64,000 bases of DNA from Tilletiopsis washingtonensis (Eukaryota; Basidiomycota; Exobasidiomycetes; Entylomatales). Each line of letters begins with the position of its first letter. The stretch's first letter is position 1. This document shows, one piece after another, positions 43,511 through 53,874 of this stretch. The stretch spans positions 414,859-478,858 of the forward strand of contig NW_020312002.1 of assembly GCF_003144115.1 (NCBI RefSeq). Reading direction: 5' to 3'. The notes beneath the pieces are model-generated. The model saw only the letters and a list, made by a program, of their open reading frames with translations. It searched no databases and was not told the origin of the DNA. A program made the position numbers and the translations under genes.

Positions 43511-45008
43511 ATGCCGCCATCACGCTCCCGGCTGCTGCTCGCGTTCGCGCTGCTCGCCTCTCCGGCGCTCGCACACCAGACGCGCGCCTCCGCCCATGCC
43601 GAGACGCAGCAGCTGCTCCGCCGGCTCGTCGCCGCCAACGCCGAGCTCTGTGCGGCGCAGCTCGAGGCGCGCACCGAGCCGGCCGCACTTGGCCTGACCG
43701 TCGGCGGCCTGTTCATCATCCTCGCCACGTCGCTCGTGGGCACGGCCGTGCCGCTGCTCAGCCGCGCGATCCAGCTGCGCAACGCAAAGGGCAAGCGGGA
43801 CACACCGGCGCAGCATGAGACGGACGCCGACGGCTGGCTGGCGCGCATCTTCTTTGCGCTGCGGCACTTTGGCACGGGCATCATCCTGGGTGCGTGAGGC
43901 GGGGAGACGTGAGAGCTGGCGCCATGCTGACTGTCTGTGCAGCCACGGCCTTCATCCACCTGCTCTGGGAGGCCTTCTCCACGTTCCAGAACCCCTGCCT
44001 GCCGTGCGTGCCACCTCCACGCTTCCCTCAGCGCCATGCTGACCCTGCCTCTCACAGCGAGCTCGCCTTCGAGCCCACAAGTCCCGCCATCGCAATGGGC
44101 GCGCTCTGGCTCATGTTCCTGCTCGACTTCTTCATGCTGCGCAGCCTGCGGCGCAAGGCGGCCGGCGGGCACTGTGACGCGCCTGCCCGCACTGGGTGCT
44201 GTGCGCCGCCAGAGCTCAGCGCGCTCGGCGGCGCACGCCTCGAGGAGAGCGAGACGCCGACGCAGGCGGCGGACGCGGCTGTGGCTGCGAGACGGAGAAC
44301 GCAGACGGAGGCGGAGGAGGCAGAGGAACGACCTTCCCCGCCGCCGAGTCGCGCAAGCAGCGTGCAGGAGAACAAGCAGCTGCTCATGGCGCAGGCAGTG
44401 GTGCAGAAGATGGAGGTCGTCGCACTCGAGAGCGGCATCATCTTCCAGTGAGTCGCGCCTCGTTCCTCCGCCACCGTCCATGCTGAGTCCAGCCTCGCAG
44501 CTCCGTCATCATCGGCGTCACGCTCGGCGCCACGTCCAGCGAGAGCTTCGTGACGCTGCTCATCGCCATGGCGTTCCACCAGCTCTTCGAGGGCCTGGCG
44601 CTCGGCGGCCGCATTGCGCTACTGCCGTCACTGAGCACTTCGGCGCTCGCCAAGACGTGCATGGCGCTCAGCTATGCCCTCACCACGCCGATTGGCATCG
44701 CTATCGGCATCGGCGCGCGCGCTTCGTTCGATGAGAACGACGGACGTACTGCATTGGCCATCGGCGTGCTGAACAGCATGAGTGCTGGCATCTTGCTCTA
44801 CACGGTGCGTCACTCCGCGCCCTTCGTCCCTGCGGCACTCCTTGCGCTGACGCGTGCTTGCCCATCCGCGCAGTCCCTCGTCGAGCTGCTCGCCGGCGAC
44901 TTCATCTTCGGCCCGCTGCGCGACGCCAGCACAAAGCAGTGCGTGCTTGCCGTCTTCTGGCTCAGCGCCGGCGCGGCGGCCATGAGCCTCATCGGCAAGT
45001 GGGCGTGA
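43511..45008 (+). CDS. ZIP family zinc/iron transporter
   Basis: Moves Zn2+ or another divalent metal into the cytosol. Exons 43511-43889, 43943-44003, 44058-44447, 44501-44804 and 44874-45008 give 422 residues, typical of fungal Zrt proteins. A signal peptide (LLLAFALLASPALA, residues 8-21) precedes the first helix near residue 57. Helix 2-3 holds ALRHFGTGIILGATAFIHLL with the conserved His. The cytosolic loop (about 185-270) is Cys/Arg/Glu-rich and lacks the long His runs seen in Zrt1. Helix 4-5 shows HSVIIGVTLGATSSESFVTL and AMAFHQLFEGLALGGRI, the binuclear metal site of ZIP. The 54-base intron at 44004-44057 is in frame without a stop; if kept it would add Cys, Pro and His residues to an outer loop. 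Confidence 0.92.
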
Positions 45009-45449
45009 GGCCGCACCGCCGCTGCTCTGGGGTCGCCTCGCTTTGCTGCTTGCTTTGCTTCCGCTCCCGTGTCACGCTACTTGTGTATACAATTGTACAA
45101 TAGACAATGCATCGGTGTAGATCCGGCCGGTGCGAGAGACGTGGCCAGCTGAGTCGTCCGCAATGCAGGGCGTGCTGCAGTGCCGCGCCTCGAGGCACAG
45201 CGGGCGGCCAGGAATGCGATGAGCGGCGTGGCTTGAGCGCTGGGCGAGTAGAGCGTGCTCGCGATGATGGTGCAGCGAGCGCACCGCACGCGGCAGGACG
45301 CGCGATCGACTTGCTTGACACTCTGCACCCCGCCGGGTGCGACGCGTAGGGCGCCGGCGTAGCTCGTCGTAGGTTAGGCTCGGCACCGTGATGCGACGGC
45401 AGAGCCATGCTTGCCCGAGCAAGGCCAGCTGGACTTGCATGTATCGCGC
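45009..45449. other. Convergent 3' regions of the ZIP gene and the small coiled-coil gene
   Basis: The 441 bases are intergenic. The first 110 bases contain the only markedly AT-rich patch nearby (45079-45110), with a TGTATACAATTGTACA near-palindrome, probably the ZIP 3' untranslated region and cleavage signal. Confidence 0.5.
45094..45102 (+). promoter_or_regulatory. Puf-type element in the ZIP 3' untranslated region
   Basis: TGTACAATA fits the Puf4 consensus UGUA(H)(M)NUA, 86 bases after the ZIP stop codon and inside an AT-rich patch. One match of this length is weak evidence for RNA-binding protein control. Confidence 0.25.
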
Positions 45450-45806
45450 TCAGGATGCCTGCTGCGATGCTGCGTCCATCTGCGCCTGCAGCAGCGCACT
45501 GGCCTTCTCGAGCGTCTGCAGTCGGCGCTCCTCGCGCGCCTGCGCCGCCGCCACCTTCTCCTGCAGGCCCTCGAGCGCGCCGCCCGGGCTCTGCGCCTCG
45601 CCGTACGCCAGGCGGCGCAGGCGTGCGGCCGTGCCGGTGTGTGCGTCGAGCGCGGCGGCGGCGGCGACGTCGGTCTCCGAGCAGGACGAGGGGGAGGAGG
45701 TGGACGCGGGCACGAGCGTGCTGGCGAAGGCGAGCAGCGCGGGACTGTGCAGCTCGCGCGCGAGCGTGGCGGGCGAGGGCGCGCGGGCTGGTGTGGCGGA
45801 GGACAT
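45450..45806 (-). CDS. Small coiled-coil protein, function unknown
   Basis: A single-exon gene of 118 residues. The first 45 residues are Ala/Ser/Pro-rich (LARELHSPALLAFASTLVP); the last 50 form an amphipathic helix likely to be a coiled coil (GLQEKVAAAQAREERRLQTL followed by EKASALLQAQMDAA). Length and shape recall subunits of small coiled-coil assemblies such as BLOC-1, DASH or Mediator, but nothing ties it to one of them. The ATG at 45806 has a purine at -3. There is no competing longer gene on the other strand: the plus-strand frames here lack structure. It is expressed, if at all, toward the ZIP gene. Confidence 0.55.
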   Translation of the reverse strand: MSSATPARAPSPATLARELHSPALLAFASTLVPASTSSPSSCSETDVAAAAALDAHTGTAARLRRLAYGEAQSPGGALEGLQEKVAAAQAREERRLQTLEKASALLQAQMDAASQQAS

Positions 45807-46096
45807 GGGTGGGCAGTGAGTGAAGATTGGGCGAGGCGGTGCGAGTGGTGGGGAAGGAAGAGGCGCGCACAGGCATCGCAGCGCTTGCTGTTGCGCTTCT
45901 GAGCCGGGGCGGCGGCCAGCAGAGCGGGCTGTGTTCCCACGCGCTGCGCCCAGCCTGCTGGCCGCGCCCGCCCTTCTCCTGCTCCTGCCTCTCTAGCCTC
46001 GCCCTGGCGCAGCGCACTGCTTCTTCCTCTGCAACCAAGCAAGGCTCTTTCAGTCATATACTGTGCTGCGCCGGAGTGCATCATATTGGTCCGCGC

Positions 46097-49000
46097 TCAG
46101 CGCGTCGCCTTCGTCGGCGTGGCCAGCTCCTCGGCGCGCAGGTGTGCCAGGCCGCGGGCACTGCGCACGTCGACCTCCTCCTCATCGTCCTCCAGCTCCG
46201 GCTCAACGTCCTCCAGATGCTGCTCCAGATCCGGCGACGGCGGCACCATGCCGCCATCGAAGCCCTCGACGCGCGGCGCGCTTGATGTGCGGGCCCACGA
46301 GCGGATGCGGCTCGCCGCACCCGGCGGCATCAGTGCCGGCGAGGCGCGGTCATCGACGTCGTCGTGCCGGTCGTCGATGTCCTGCAGCGCCGAGACGCGC
46401 GCCAGCTCGTCGAGTGTGCCCTCGCTGATGCTGCTCGAGTCATCGTGCACCTCGCCGCCCTCGTCGTCGTCCTCCAGCGGCGCGTACGAGTGGCCCGAGG
46501 CACTCTCTCCGCCGAACGAGCGCGCGTCGCTCGGCCGGCCGGCGCCGCCGCCGGCTCGCAGAGCCGGCTGCAGGAAGCTCCATCCGGCGTGACGGCTCGC
46601 CAGGAATGTCGAGGCACCCACGTCAGAGCTGGGAGGCAGCGGTGGCAGCGGCGACGCGCGTCCGCCAGCGCCCGACGAGGAGCAGCCCGAGGTGCTGCGC
46701 GGCCCAGCGCGGCCCGAGACGTCCAGCGTCATGCCGTTCAGCGCAGCGATGGCGTCGAAGTCGCCGTACGGCGCCGGGCTGCCCAGGGATGGAGAGCCTG
46801 GCTCAGAGCGCAGCGGAAGCTGCACGCGCTGCTTGCCCTTCGGTATGTCCAGCGCCGGCGAGACGCCTTCCTTGCCGTGCTGCAGGCTGAGCGAGCGATT
46901 GAGCGGCTGCGACGAGTCGGGCACGGCGAGGTGTGCGTCGAGGCTCGTCGGGTGCTCGGCAGTCGAAGTCCCGGGCAGCTCATGCGGCCGCAGGCCTTGC
47001 GGCGAGGCCCGGAGGTGGGCATCGTAGCCGTTTGCTCCCGACCCATCTTCGCTCCTGGCGCTGAAGCCAGCCTGCGGCTGCGCGCTCCTCGACGAGCGCC
47101 CAGGCGGCTCGAAGCGCGAAGCGACACGAGCGGCGCGGCCGACACGCGGGCTGAGGCCATTGTTCTGGCTCAGCGGCGCCAGCATTGCGGCCGTCGGACG
47201 TGCCATGGCCACGCGCTGGCCGCCCTGCGCCTGCCCAAGGCCGCGCGCCATCTCCTCGAAAGCGAAGCTGCCGCCAAACATGCTGGCGCCGGGCGCATCG
47301 TACCGCCGTGGCGTCTCGCGGTAGTAGAGGTCGCGCATGAGGCGTGCGTCTGCCGCACCTGAATGCCCAGGAACGCTACCGCCCCGCGAGCGCGAGGGAA
47401 AGTCGGGCGCACGGGAGAGACCGTCCTCGCGCTCTTCGCACAGCTCGGCAAGCGCGCGTGCCACGTGGTCGGCCTTGCTCGTGAGGATGCGAGCGGCGCG
47501 CATGAACTCGCCGCGAATCTGCGCAGTGTCAGCGCACGCCAGCCATAGATCTGAGACGCACGGCTCACCGTGTAGAGGCCGTCCTTCGTGACGGTGCGGG
47601 AGACATTGTAGCCGAGCTGGAACGGGTCCTCGATGCAGAGCTGGCGACAGTGTCAAAGCGTCAGCCGCAGACTCTATCTCGTGCAGCTGCCTGCGCACAC
47701 GCACCTCTGCTGTCCACGTCTCGTTGTCCTTGGACATGAGGCCGCCCTCGGTGCGCAGGCTGATGACGTCGCGCGAGTACGTGAACTCCTTGCTGAAGTA
47801 GCGGAAGAAGTCGATGAGGAGCTCGCCGACGTTCTCGGTGTTCTGCGAGGCCCATTCCTGCCGCAGCGTGGCGACGTCGTCGTAGAAGTAGATGTTGTGC
47901 CCGTTGAGCAGCACCTCTTCCTGCGACAGCGTCCGCGCGGGCGGGATGCGCTGGAGGTTGGGCAGCACCGCGGGGCCTGGTGATGGTAGATGAGCAGCGG
48001 CAGACGGCAGACCTCAGCACGACACTCACGCTTGACGTGCGTGAGGAAGAACAGCGCAAGGAGCGTGTAGCCGTACGACGACAGCGTGCCCGTGTACGGC
48101 GAGTTGAGCTTTCGCCTCTTCGTCCACACCTTGACTATGCAGTGCATCGATGTGAGCTGCTGCTGGCGCCAACGGCTCTTCAACGTGGCCACTCACGGAA
48201 GAGGACAAGCGTGCGTAACCGCGGCGGATCGACCATCGCGTAGCTAAGCAGCAATCGAGTGTTCTCGAGAGCGAGGCGATTCTCGAAGCCAATGTCGCAC
48301 GAGATCTCATACGGCAGCTCGGCGGTCGGTGCTGCGGCGAGCAGCGTCAGCAGCTGCGCATGTACAGTGCATGCTCGCTCCACTCACGCCGGCTGATCTT
48401 GATGATGGGAATGCGCGCCTTTGGCAGCGGCATGACGTTGAAGTCCGTCTCTGCAGGCACAGATGAGCATCACAAGGCTCGGATGCGGTGTGACACTGGC
48501 TACTCACCTTCGCGAATCAGTTGACCAAGCTCTTCGACCAACGCAGACGCGCTGAAGGGCGGCGTCGAGCCGTCGGCCGCCTTGCCGATGAGGCAGCAGA
48601 GGTCCATGTCTGCGCGGGCCGCCGCAAGCAGTCAGCAGCGATCGTGACGCAGCCGCTCTGCTTGTTCGTGCCGGGAGGGGCTTCGCTGGCGCCTGAACGT
48701 TTTCACTCACCGGAGTTCCGCAGCGCAAAGCCATTCGCCATGCTGCCAAACGCCAGCAGCTTGGCGCCTGGGCTGACCTTGCCCGCGAGCCGCTCGAGCT
48801 GGCGGCGCGTGGCCTCCTTGATGCGGTACTCCTCCTCCGTCGGCAGGATCGGGCTCAGAAAGGCGATGATGCAGTTCGTCAGCTCGGCAGTGTGCCGCTC
48901 GTAGCTGAGGTTCTGCGTCGCCGCAGCTGCGGCTGCGGCTGCCGACATGTACGGCGACGAGGCGTAGCCACCGGAATGATGCATTTGTGCGTTCGACATG

Positions 49001-49896
49001 CTTGATGAGGGCGACGTATGCGAGTTGGCGGCGTTGCGCATGTAGCCACCGACGGCTGCGAGGTGCTGCGCCAGCTGTCCGTTCTGCGCCATGGCGGCGG
49101 CCAGCGATGCAGCGGCGGCGGCAGCGGACGAGTTACCCATGTTGCTCATGCCGCCGCCGTAGGCGCTGCTCGCGCCGCCGCCACCACCTCGCTGGAAGCC
49201 AGCTGTGCTCGCCCGCATTCGGCCATTGGCGCCGCCAGCAGCACTCCCTGGCAAGGACGCCGCGCGCCCTGCATGGTAGGCCGAAGGTGACGAGTGACTC
49301 CCAGTGGCACTGGCTGTGCCGGCGTGATGAGATGTCGGCTCGGCGATCGAATCGCTCCGGCCCTTCTGGCTGCCGCCATGCGTCGGCCCAGTGTTCCTGC
49401 GCTGGCCTGCGCCGCTGGGCACTTCCCCGGCGCCGTCGTGTCGCTGCTGCTGCGACGAGCGGCCCGAGGCCGAGCGTGCGCCGTGCGAGCCTCTCCGATT
49501 GCCCGCGCCGCTGCTGCTGCCGCCGGCGGTGATGCCCTGCGAGCCTCTCCGCTGCGGCGGCGCAGAGCCAGATGGAGAGGTGCCAGGAGCACCTGCGGCG
49601 TGCTTCTGCCCCGCGTGCGAAGGCTGCTGCGAGGGCGCCTGTAGACCAGCCTGCAGAGAAGCTGCCTGCGCATGTCTGCGGCCAGGACTCGAGGCCCGGC
49701 GCGACGAGTTGTGGCTGCCCTTGGGTCCGCCCGATGCGCTGCCCGCAGCGGCAGCTGGCAGAGCGGGCGCAGCTCCGGGCGCAGAGGGCGTCGCGGCGCT
49801 GGCGCTGCGCTTCATCGACGCACTCGTGGCAGACGAAGACGATGCAGCATTTGCCGCAGCGCCCTTGGAGCCCTCGCCCGTGCTCGTGTCCGGCAT
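46097..49896 (-). CDS. Cid1-type non-canonical poly(A)/poly(U) terminal nucleotidyltransferase
   Basis: Adds A or U residues to RNA 3' ends. Eight exons: 49896-48711, 48609-48508, 48450-48388, 48331-48197, 48134-48030, 47976-47705, 47640-47569, 47518-46097, total 1118 residues. The nucleotidyltransferase core starts near residue 350: LAFGSMANGFALRNS then DMDLCCLIG, the G-S...D-x-D metal motif. Then come IPIIKISR, ISCDIGFENRLALENT, the palm segment VKVWTKRRKLNSPYTGTLSS with YGYTLLALFFLTHV, and the PAP-associated domain with NVGELLIDFFRYFSKEFTY and CIEDPFQLGYNVSRTV. The 350 residues before are low complexity (Ser, Ala, Gly, Gln) with alanine runs; the 440 after are Ser/Pro/Gly-rich with acidic patches. 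The Asp third catalytic residue is likely in IPIIKISR...SCDIGF (the D). Polymer choice (A or U) cannot be told. Confidence 0.85.
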
Positions 49897-50825
49897 GGCG
49901 TCGGCTGTGTCAGGCGTGGCGCTCGACCGCAAGTGCACGGACTGCCAGGCTGCTCCCCACGAGGACTGGTGCCGCAGCTGCAGGCTCGACAGCAAACTTG
50001 CCTGCGCACGCACAAGTGCGATAGCACTGCTCAGGTAGCTTTGCGCAGGCTCCAGTCTGTGGCGCGGCCGGCCGCGAGGGAAAGGGGCGCGAGGTCGGTG
50101 GCAGGCTGGCGCGTGCGCAGCAGAGCGCCAAAAAGTGCCGGGGCGCTTGCGCTCGTGGGCGAGAAGGGTGGGCGAGGATGCGCGCGACGCTCGGCGAAGA
50201 GAGCTGTGAGCCAGAGGTGGAGAGTGACAGGAGGACGAGACGAGAGCTGCTGGCCCGAGATGACGCAGGTCAAACAAGCACGCGCAGCCGAGGTCGGGGC
50301 GGCCCCCTGCCAGCGGCGCTAGCGTGGCCGCAGAGCTTGCGCGTGACCTCTTGGGCGGCGCGCTCACTCGGCCGGCAGCAGCGCAGGCCGCCCGAGGCCG
50401 GACAAGAGCATCACACCGCCAGCTCAGGTGCTGCACCTTCTGGCGTCAGGCAGCATCTCGCTCCAGCTTCTCTCTCCATACTATCTCCCTCTGGCTGACA
50501 TCTCAGAACAAAGGGAAACACCCCTCTTGCCTTTCTCTCTGCGGAAGGACCTACGAGCGCCGAGCGCAGAATAGAAGATCTGGCGGCGCGCGTCATCTCG
50601 CCTGCTGCTCAGGCACAAAGCCGCCGCTTCGAGGCGCCCATCTCGGCGCAGCGAGCGCTCGATTGATCTCCTCAAGGGAGGGGCACCCAGGGAGGTCTCT
50701 CTCTTTCGGCGACCGAGTGCATCGAGTAACGAAACGCAGCGGGACAGCTGGAGGCAAAACGAGTGGAGGACACACATGGTGGAGGCAAGATGATGGCTTG
50801 ACGACGATCTGAGAGACGACAGGCT
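49897..50825. promoter_or_regulatory. Promoter of the nucleotidyltransferase gene and 3' region of the GST gene
   Basis: These 929 bases lie between the two leftward genes. The nucleotidyltransferase frame stays open to 50436 but has no ATG upstream of 49896. No further gene or repeat was seen. Confidence 0.45.
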
Positions 50826-51928
50826 CTACGGGATCACGCCGCCGCTTCGTGTAGCCTTGGCTGCCTCGCTCATCGCCTCGTCATCTGCAGTGCGTGTCAG
50901 CCAAGGCTTGGCGCTGCGTCTCGCTCGCGTCGACTCACTCAAGTAGCGCTGGTACACCTCGGTGTACTTCTCCGGCGTGGATAGCACGGCCTTGACCGAG
51001 GGCCAGTCTTGAATCGCCTTGCGCCACTTGATGAACGCCTCGCCGACCTCGGCTGCCTGGAATGGCCCGCCACGGTGCTCCTCAAGCACTGATGTGCTGC
51101 ATCAGCGACTCGTCTCCAGGCCAGCCGGGCAGGACTCACAGAAGAGGCGGCAGGCCCATGGTGCCAGCGCGACGTCGACAGCATCTGGCTTGTCACCGCC
51201 GTGGAACGGCTTAGAGCTGTTCGGGAACGCCTCGGCGTATTCCTTGAACGCCGCAGTGAGCGTCTTGCGTGCCTCCTTCTGCTCCTCCTCCTGCTGCGCC
51301 TGCAGCGTCTTGTAGAACGACGGCATGATCTTCTTGACGACTTGGTCGATATGCATGCGCACGTGTGCGCGCGCTGTATTCTTGGAGGGGAAGAGTGGAG
51401 CCGTGGAAGGGAAGGTCTCCTCGAGATACTCAAGCAGCACCAGCGACTCGTACATCGCTGCGCCGTCGTGCTCGACCGCGGGCACGAGACCTGCACCCCA
51501 ACGTCAGCAGTGATCATCGCGCTGTGAGAAAGACGCAAGCACCCTTTGGGTTGATCTGCGGCGAACTGTCAGCAATGCTCACGTGTCCGCGGCAAGGTGC
51601 TCACAGCGAGGAAGTGCGCCTCCTTCTTGTATGCTGCAGCCGCGCCGGTTAGCCACCATCTGGCATGCAGAGAGCACGGTGAGCTCACGGTTGATCTCGC
51701 GATACTCGTAGTCGATGCCCTTCTCCTCGAGTGCAATCCAGACGCGCGCCACGAACGGGCAGAACCAGCCTGAGCTGCAGCGAGGCGTGAGCGGCCCGCT
51801 CGCTCTCGGGACGACGAGGCGACGCACTAGAACACAAGGCCGTTGCTCGCCGGCTTCGAGTGCTTGGCCGCCGTCTCGGCCGCGACGCCAGAGGCAGCGC
51901 TATGGATCGACTTGTCAACGCTCGCCAT
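50826..51928 (-). CDS. Omega-like glutathione S-transferase
   Basis: Glutathione-dependent thiol transferase or dehydroascorbate reductase type. Seven exons: 51928-51828, 51774-51689, 51633-51605, 51555-51543, 51490-51140, 51088-50939, 50884-50826, total 262 residues. One exon is only 13 bases and encodes the INPKG turn. The thioredoxin-like domain has SGWFCPFVARVWIALEEKG (near residues 35-53), with the CPF active-site Cys of omega-type enzymes, then YEYREINPYKK, INPKGLVPAVEHDG and YESLVLLEYLEETF, the cis-Pro and glutathione gamma-Glu site. The all-helical domain includes GGDKPDAVDVALAPWACRLF and FIKWRKAIQDWPSVKAVL. The final 54-base intron is in frame without stops. It shares a 229-base divergent promoter with the cyclic phosphodiesterase gene. 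Confidence 0.9.
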
Positions 51929-52157
51929 GGTTGCTGTGGATGGTGGTGTGAGGGAGAGAAGCGAGAAGTAGGCGCTCGGAAGGGTGGAGGCGAGCGGGCC
52001 GGAGTGGAGGTCGCTGCACGGGCCACCGGCCGCGGACAGTACAAAAACGCACGCCCAGCTCAAGTCACGAATACAAGCGCGACGCTTGCCTCGCTCCCAC
52101 GCTCGCCCGACGTGCTCTGCTCCCCACAACTACCTCCTCGAGCGAGCAGCTGCGACG

Positions 52158-52877
52158 ATGGGTGCGTCTCTCTGCCTGCGCCGCTTTGTCCTGCTCACAT
52201 CTCACGCAGCTCAATCGGCCGGCTTCTTCGCAGGCTACTCCCTCTGGCTGCGTCCGGCGGCAGCAGAGCAGGCCGTGCTGACGCCCATGATGGATGCACT
52301 GCGGCAAGCCGAGCCGCGCGCCTCAGCGCCGTTTGACGCTCACGTCACGCTGCTGTCCGGTCTAGCGCCTGCTCCGGATGACAAGTCGGGCGTAGAGGCG
52401 CTGTGGAAGACGACGTGCGAGGCGATTGATGAATGGCGGAAAGAGCATGGCAAGGGACCGATCGAGGCTGGTCTCAAGGCTTGCACGACGCGCGGCGCCT
52501 TCTTCCAGGTATGCTCCATCACAGGCCCAGGCTGGAAGGCTGCTGATCAGCGTTCACTGTCTCCGCAGTGCGTGCTACTTGCGCTGCAGGAAGAGGCCTC
52601 GCTTCTGGCGCTCAACGCCGCGATGCGCTCAGCGCTCGGCAAGCAAGACCAGCCGCCGTTCTTCCCGCACGCCTCGCTGCTCTATGCGCCGCTCTCGGCC
52701 GCCGAGGCCGAGGAGCGCATCGAGCAGCTGCGCAAGGACGGCGTGTGGAGCACGCAGGGCGACGGCATCGAGTTTGGAAGCGAGAAGCTCAAGACGCTCA
52801 GCCTTGGGCGCGTCGAGTTGTGGGATACCAACGGGCAGGTGCAGGAGTGGAAGTGCCTCTGCGGCACGGACCTGTGA
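52158..52877 (+). CDS. Cyclic phosphodiesterase-like protein of the 2H family
   Basis: Opens ADP-ribose 1'',2''-cyclic phosphate or nucleoside 2',3'-cyclic phosphates, as yeast Cpd1 does at the end of tRNA splicing. The preferred model has a four-base first exon (52158-52161, ATG plus G), an intron 52162-52233, then 52234-52508 and 52569-52877, giving 195 residues beginning MGYSLWLRP, which matches the family start. Reading straight through from the same ATG would instead give a 24-residue longer N-terminus. Both catalytic His motifs are present: FDAHVTLLSG (near 43) and FPHASLLYAP (near 130). The length fits plant and fungal CPDases (about 180-240). The protein ends CLCGTDL. There is no targeting signal in the spliced form. 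Confidence 0.82.
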   Translation: MGASLCLRRFVLLTSHAAQSAGFFAGYSLWLRPAAAEQAVLTPMMDALRQAEPRASAPFDAHVTLLSGLAPAPDDKSGVEALWKTTCEAIDEWRKEHGKGPIEAGLKACTTRGAFFQVCSITGPGWKAADQRSLSPQCVLLALQEEASLLALNAAMRSALGKQDQPPFFPHASLLYAPLSAAEAEERIEQLRKDGVWSTQGDGIEFGSEKLKTLSLGRVELWDTNGQVQEWKCLCGTDL

Positions 52878-53874
52878 GCAAGACAGCAGCCTTGAAGAGT
52901 CACCAATCCACTGCATCAGATCGTTGCTCGGCAGCGCAAGGATGAAGGAAGAGAAGGCTCATGCGTGACGGCACGGAACAGCAGCGCCCATGGCTCGGCA
53001 GAGCGGGAGAAAAGGTGCGGCTGCCTTCCCCTCGCTTCTTGCCGCCAAAGCGATGCTTCTTGAGCGAGGCTGCTCCCTTTGCAGCAGCAGCTTGCTGAGC
53101 TTCTTCTCCGCCGTTCAGGCCGCTGCGGATCCTCTCGGCCTAGAAGAGAGGCAGAGTTGAGCCGGGAGGCCCGAAATTGCTGCTTGCCGCTCTCCGCTCT
53201 GCTTCGCGCTCGGCTGCACAGCATGCAGACGCAGGCGCCGCTGACGCCTGCCTGCCTGCACCTGCGTCTTCCTCTGCGCGGGCCGCGAGGATGGCGTTGC
53301 AGCCGCAGCAGCAGCGGCAGCGACAGCGCACCTCTTCGTCTTCCCCTTGTGCTGCCGGCTCCACGCCACGGCTATCGGAGCCGTCATGCGCAGGGGCAGG
53401 CGCAGCGGTGCAGCTTTAGTGCGGCGCAGCTCATGGCACCCAAGACAGATGAAGTGCCTGCGGGGCCGGCGCCGAGGGTGAATTTAGCGCTGGGAGCGCG
53501 GCGCGGCGGGCGGAGAGGAGGCAGCCGCCGGCGCAGAGGGCACAGCCGAGATGCGGGCGGGCTGCTGGCGCCTGCGAGGTCACGCGCCTCGCAGCCACGC
53601 CGCCGCCGCGTCTCTGCAGCTTGCCTCTCTCCACCCACTCCCGTGCTTCGGTCTCGTCTCTCGGCTCCTCGTCGCTCACTCACGCACGCCTGGCCTCGCG
53701 CAAGGCTCTCTCCGGCAGCTGCGGCTCAGCTGCGCCCACGCTCTCTCTGGCGCCTGTCTCCTCTGCAACGGCCGTGGCTCTCTCCTCTCCACTTGTGCAT
53801 CTCACCTGGCCCTCTCTGCGCCGCCTCTCTCACTCTTCCCCTTCGCGCCGTCCAGCGCACCCACGCGCGCAGCC
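52878..53874. other. Intergenic: CPDase 3' region and promoter/leader of the SLC35F6-like gene
   Basis: The 997 bases hold no supported gene. The last 130 bases before the next ATG (about 53740-53865) are strongly pyrimidine-rich on the coding strand, a common fungal leader type. Confidence 0.45.

Noticed and set aside
45450-45806. Naming the 118-residue coiled-coil protein as a BLOC-1, DASH or Mediator subunit
   Set aside because: Only size and helical pattern fit; there is no diagnostic motif.
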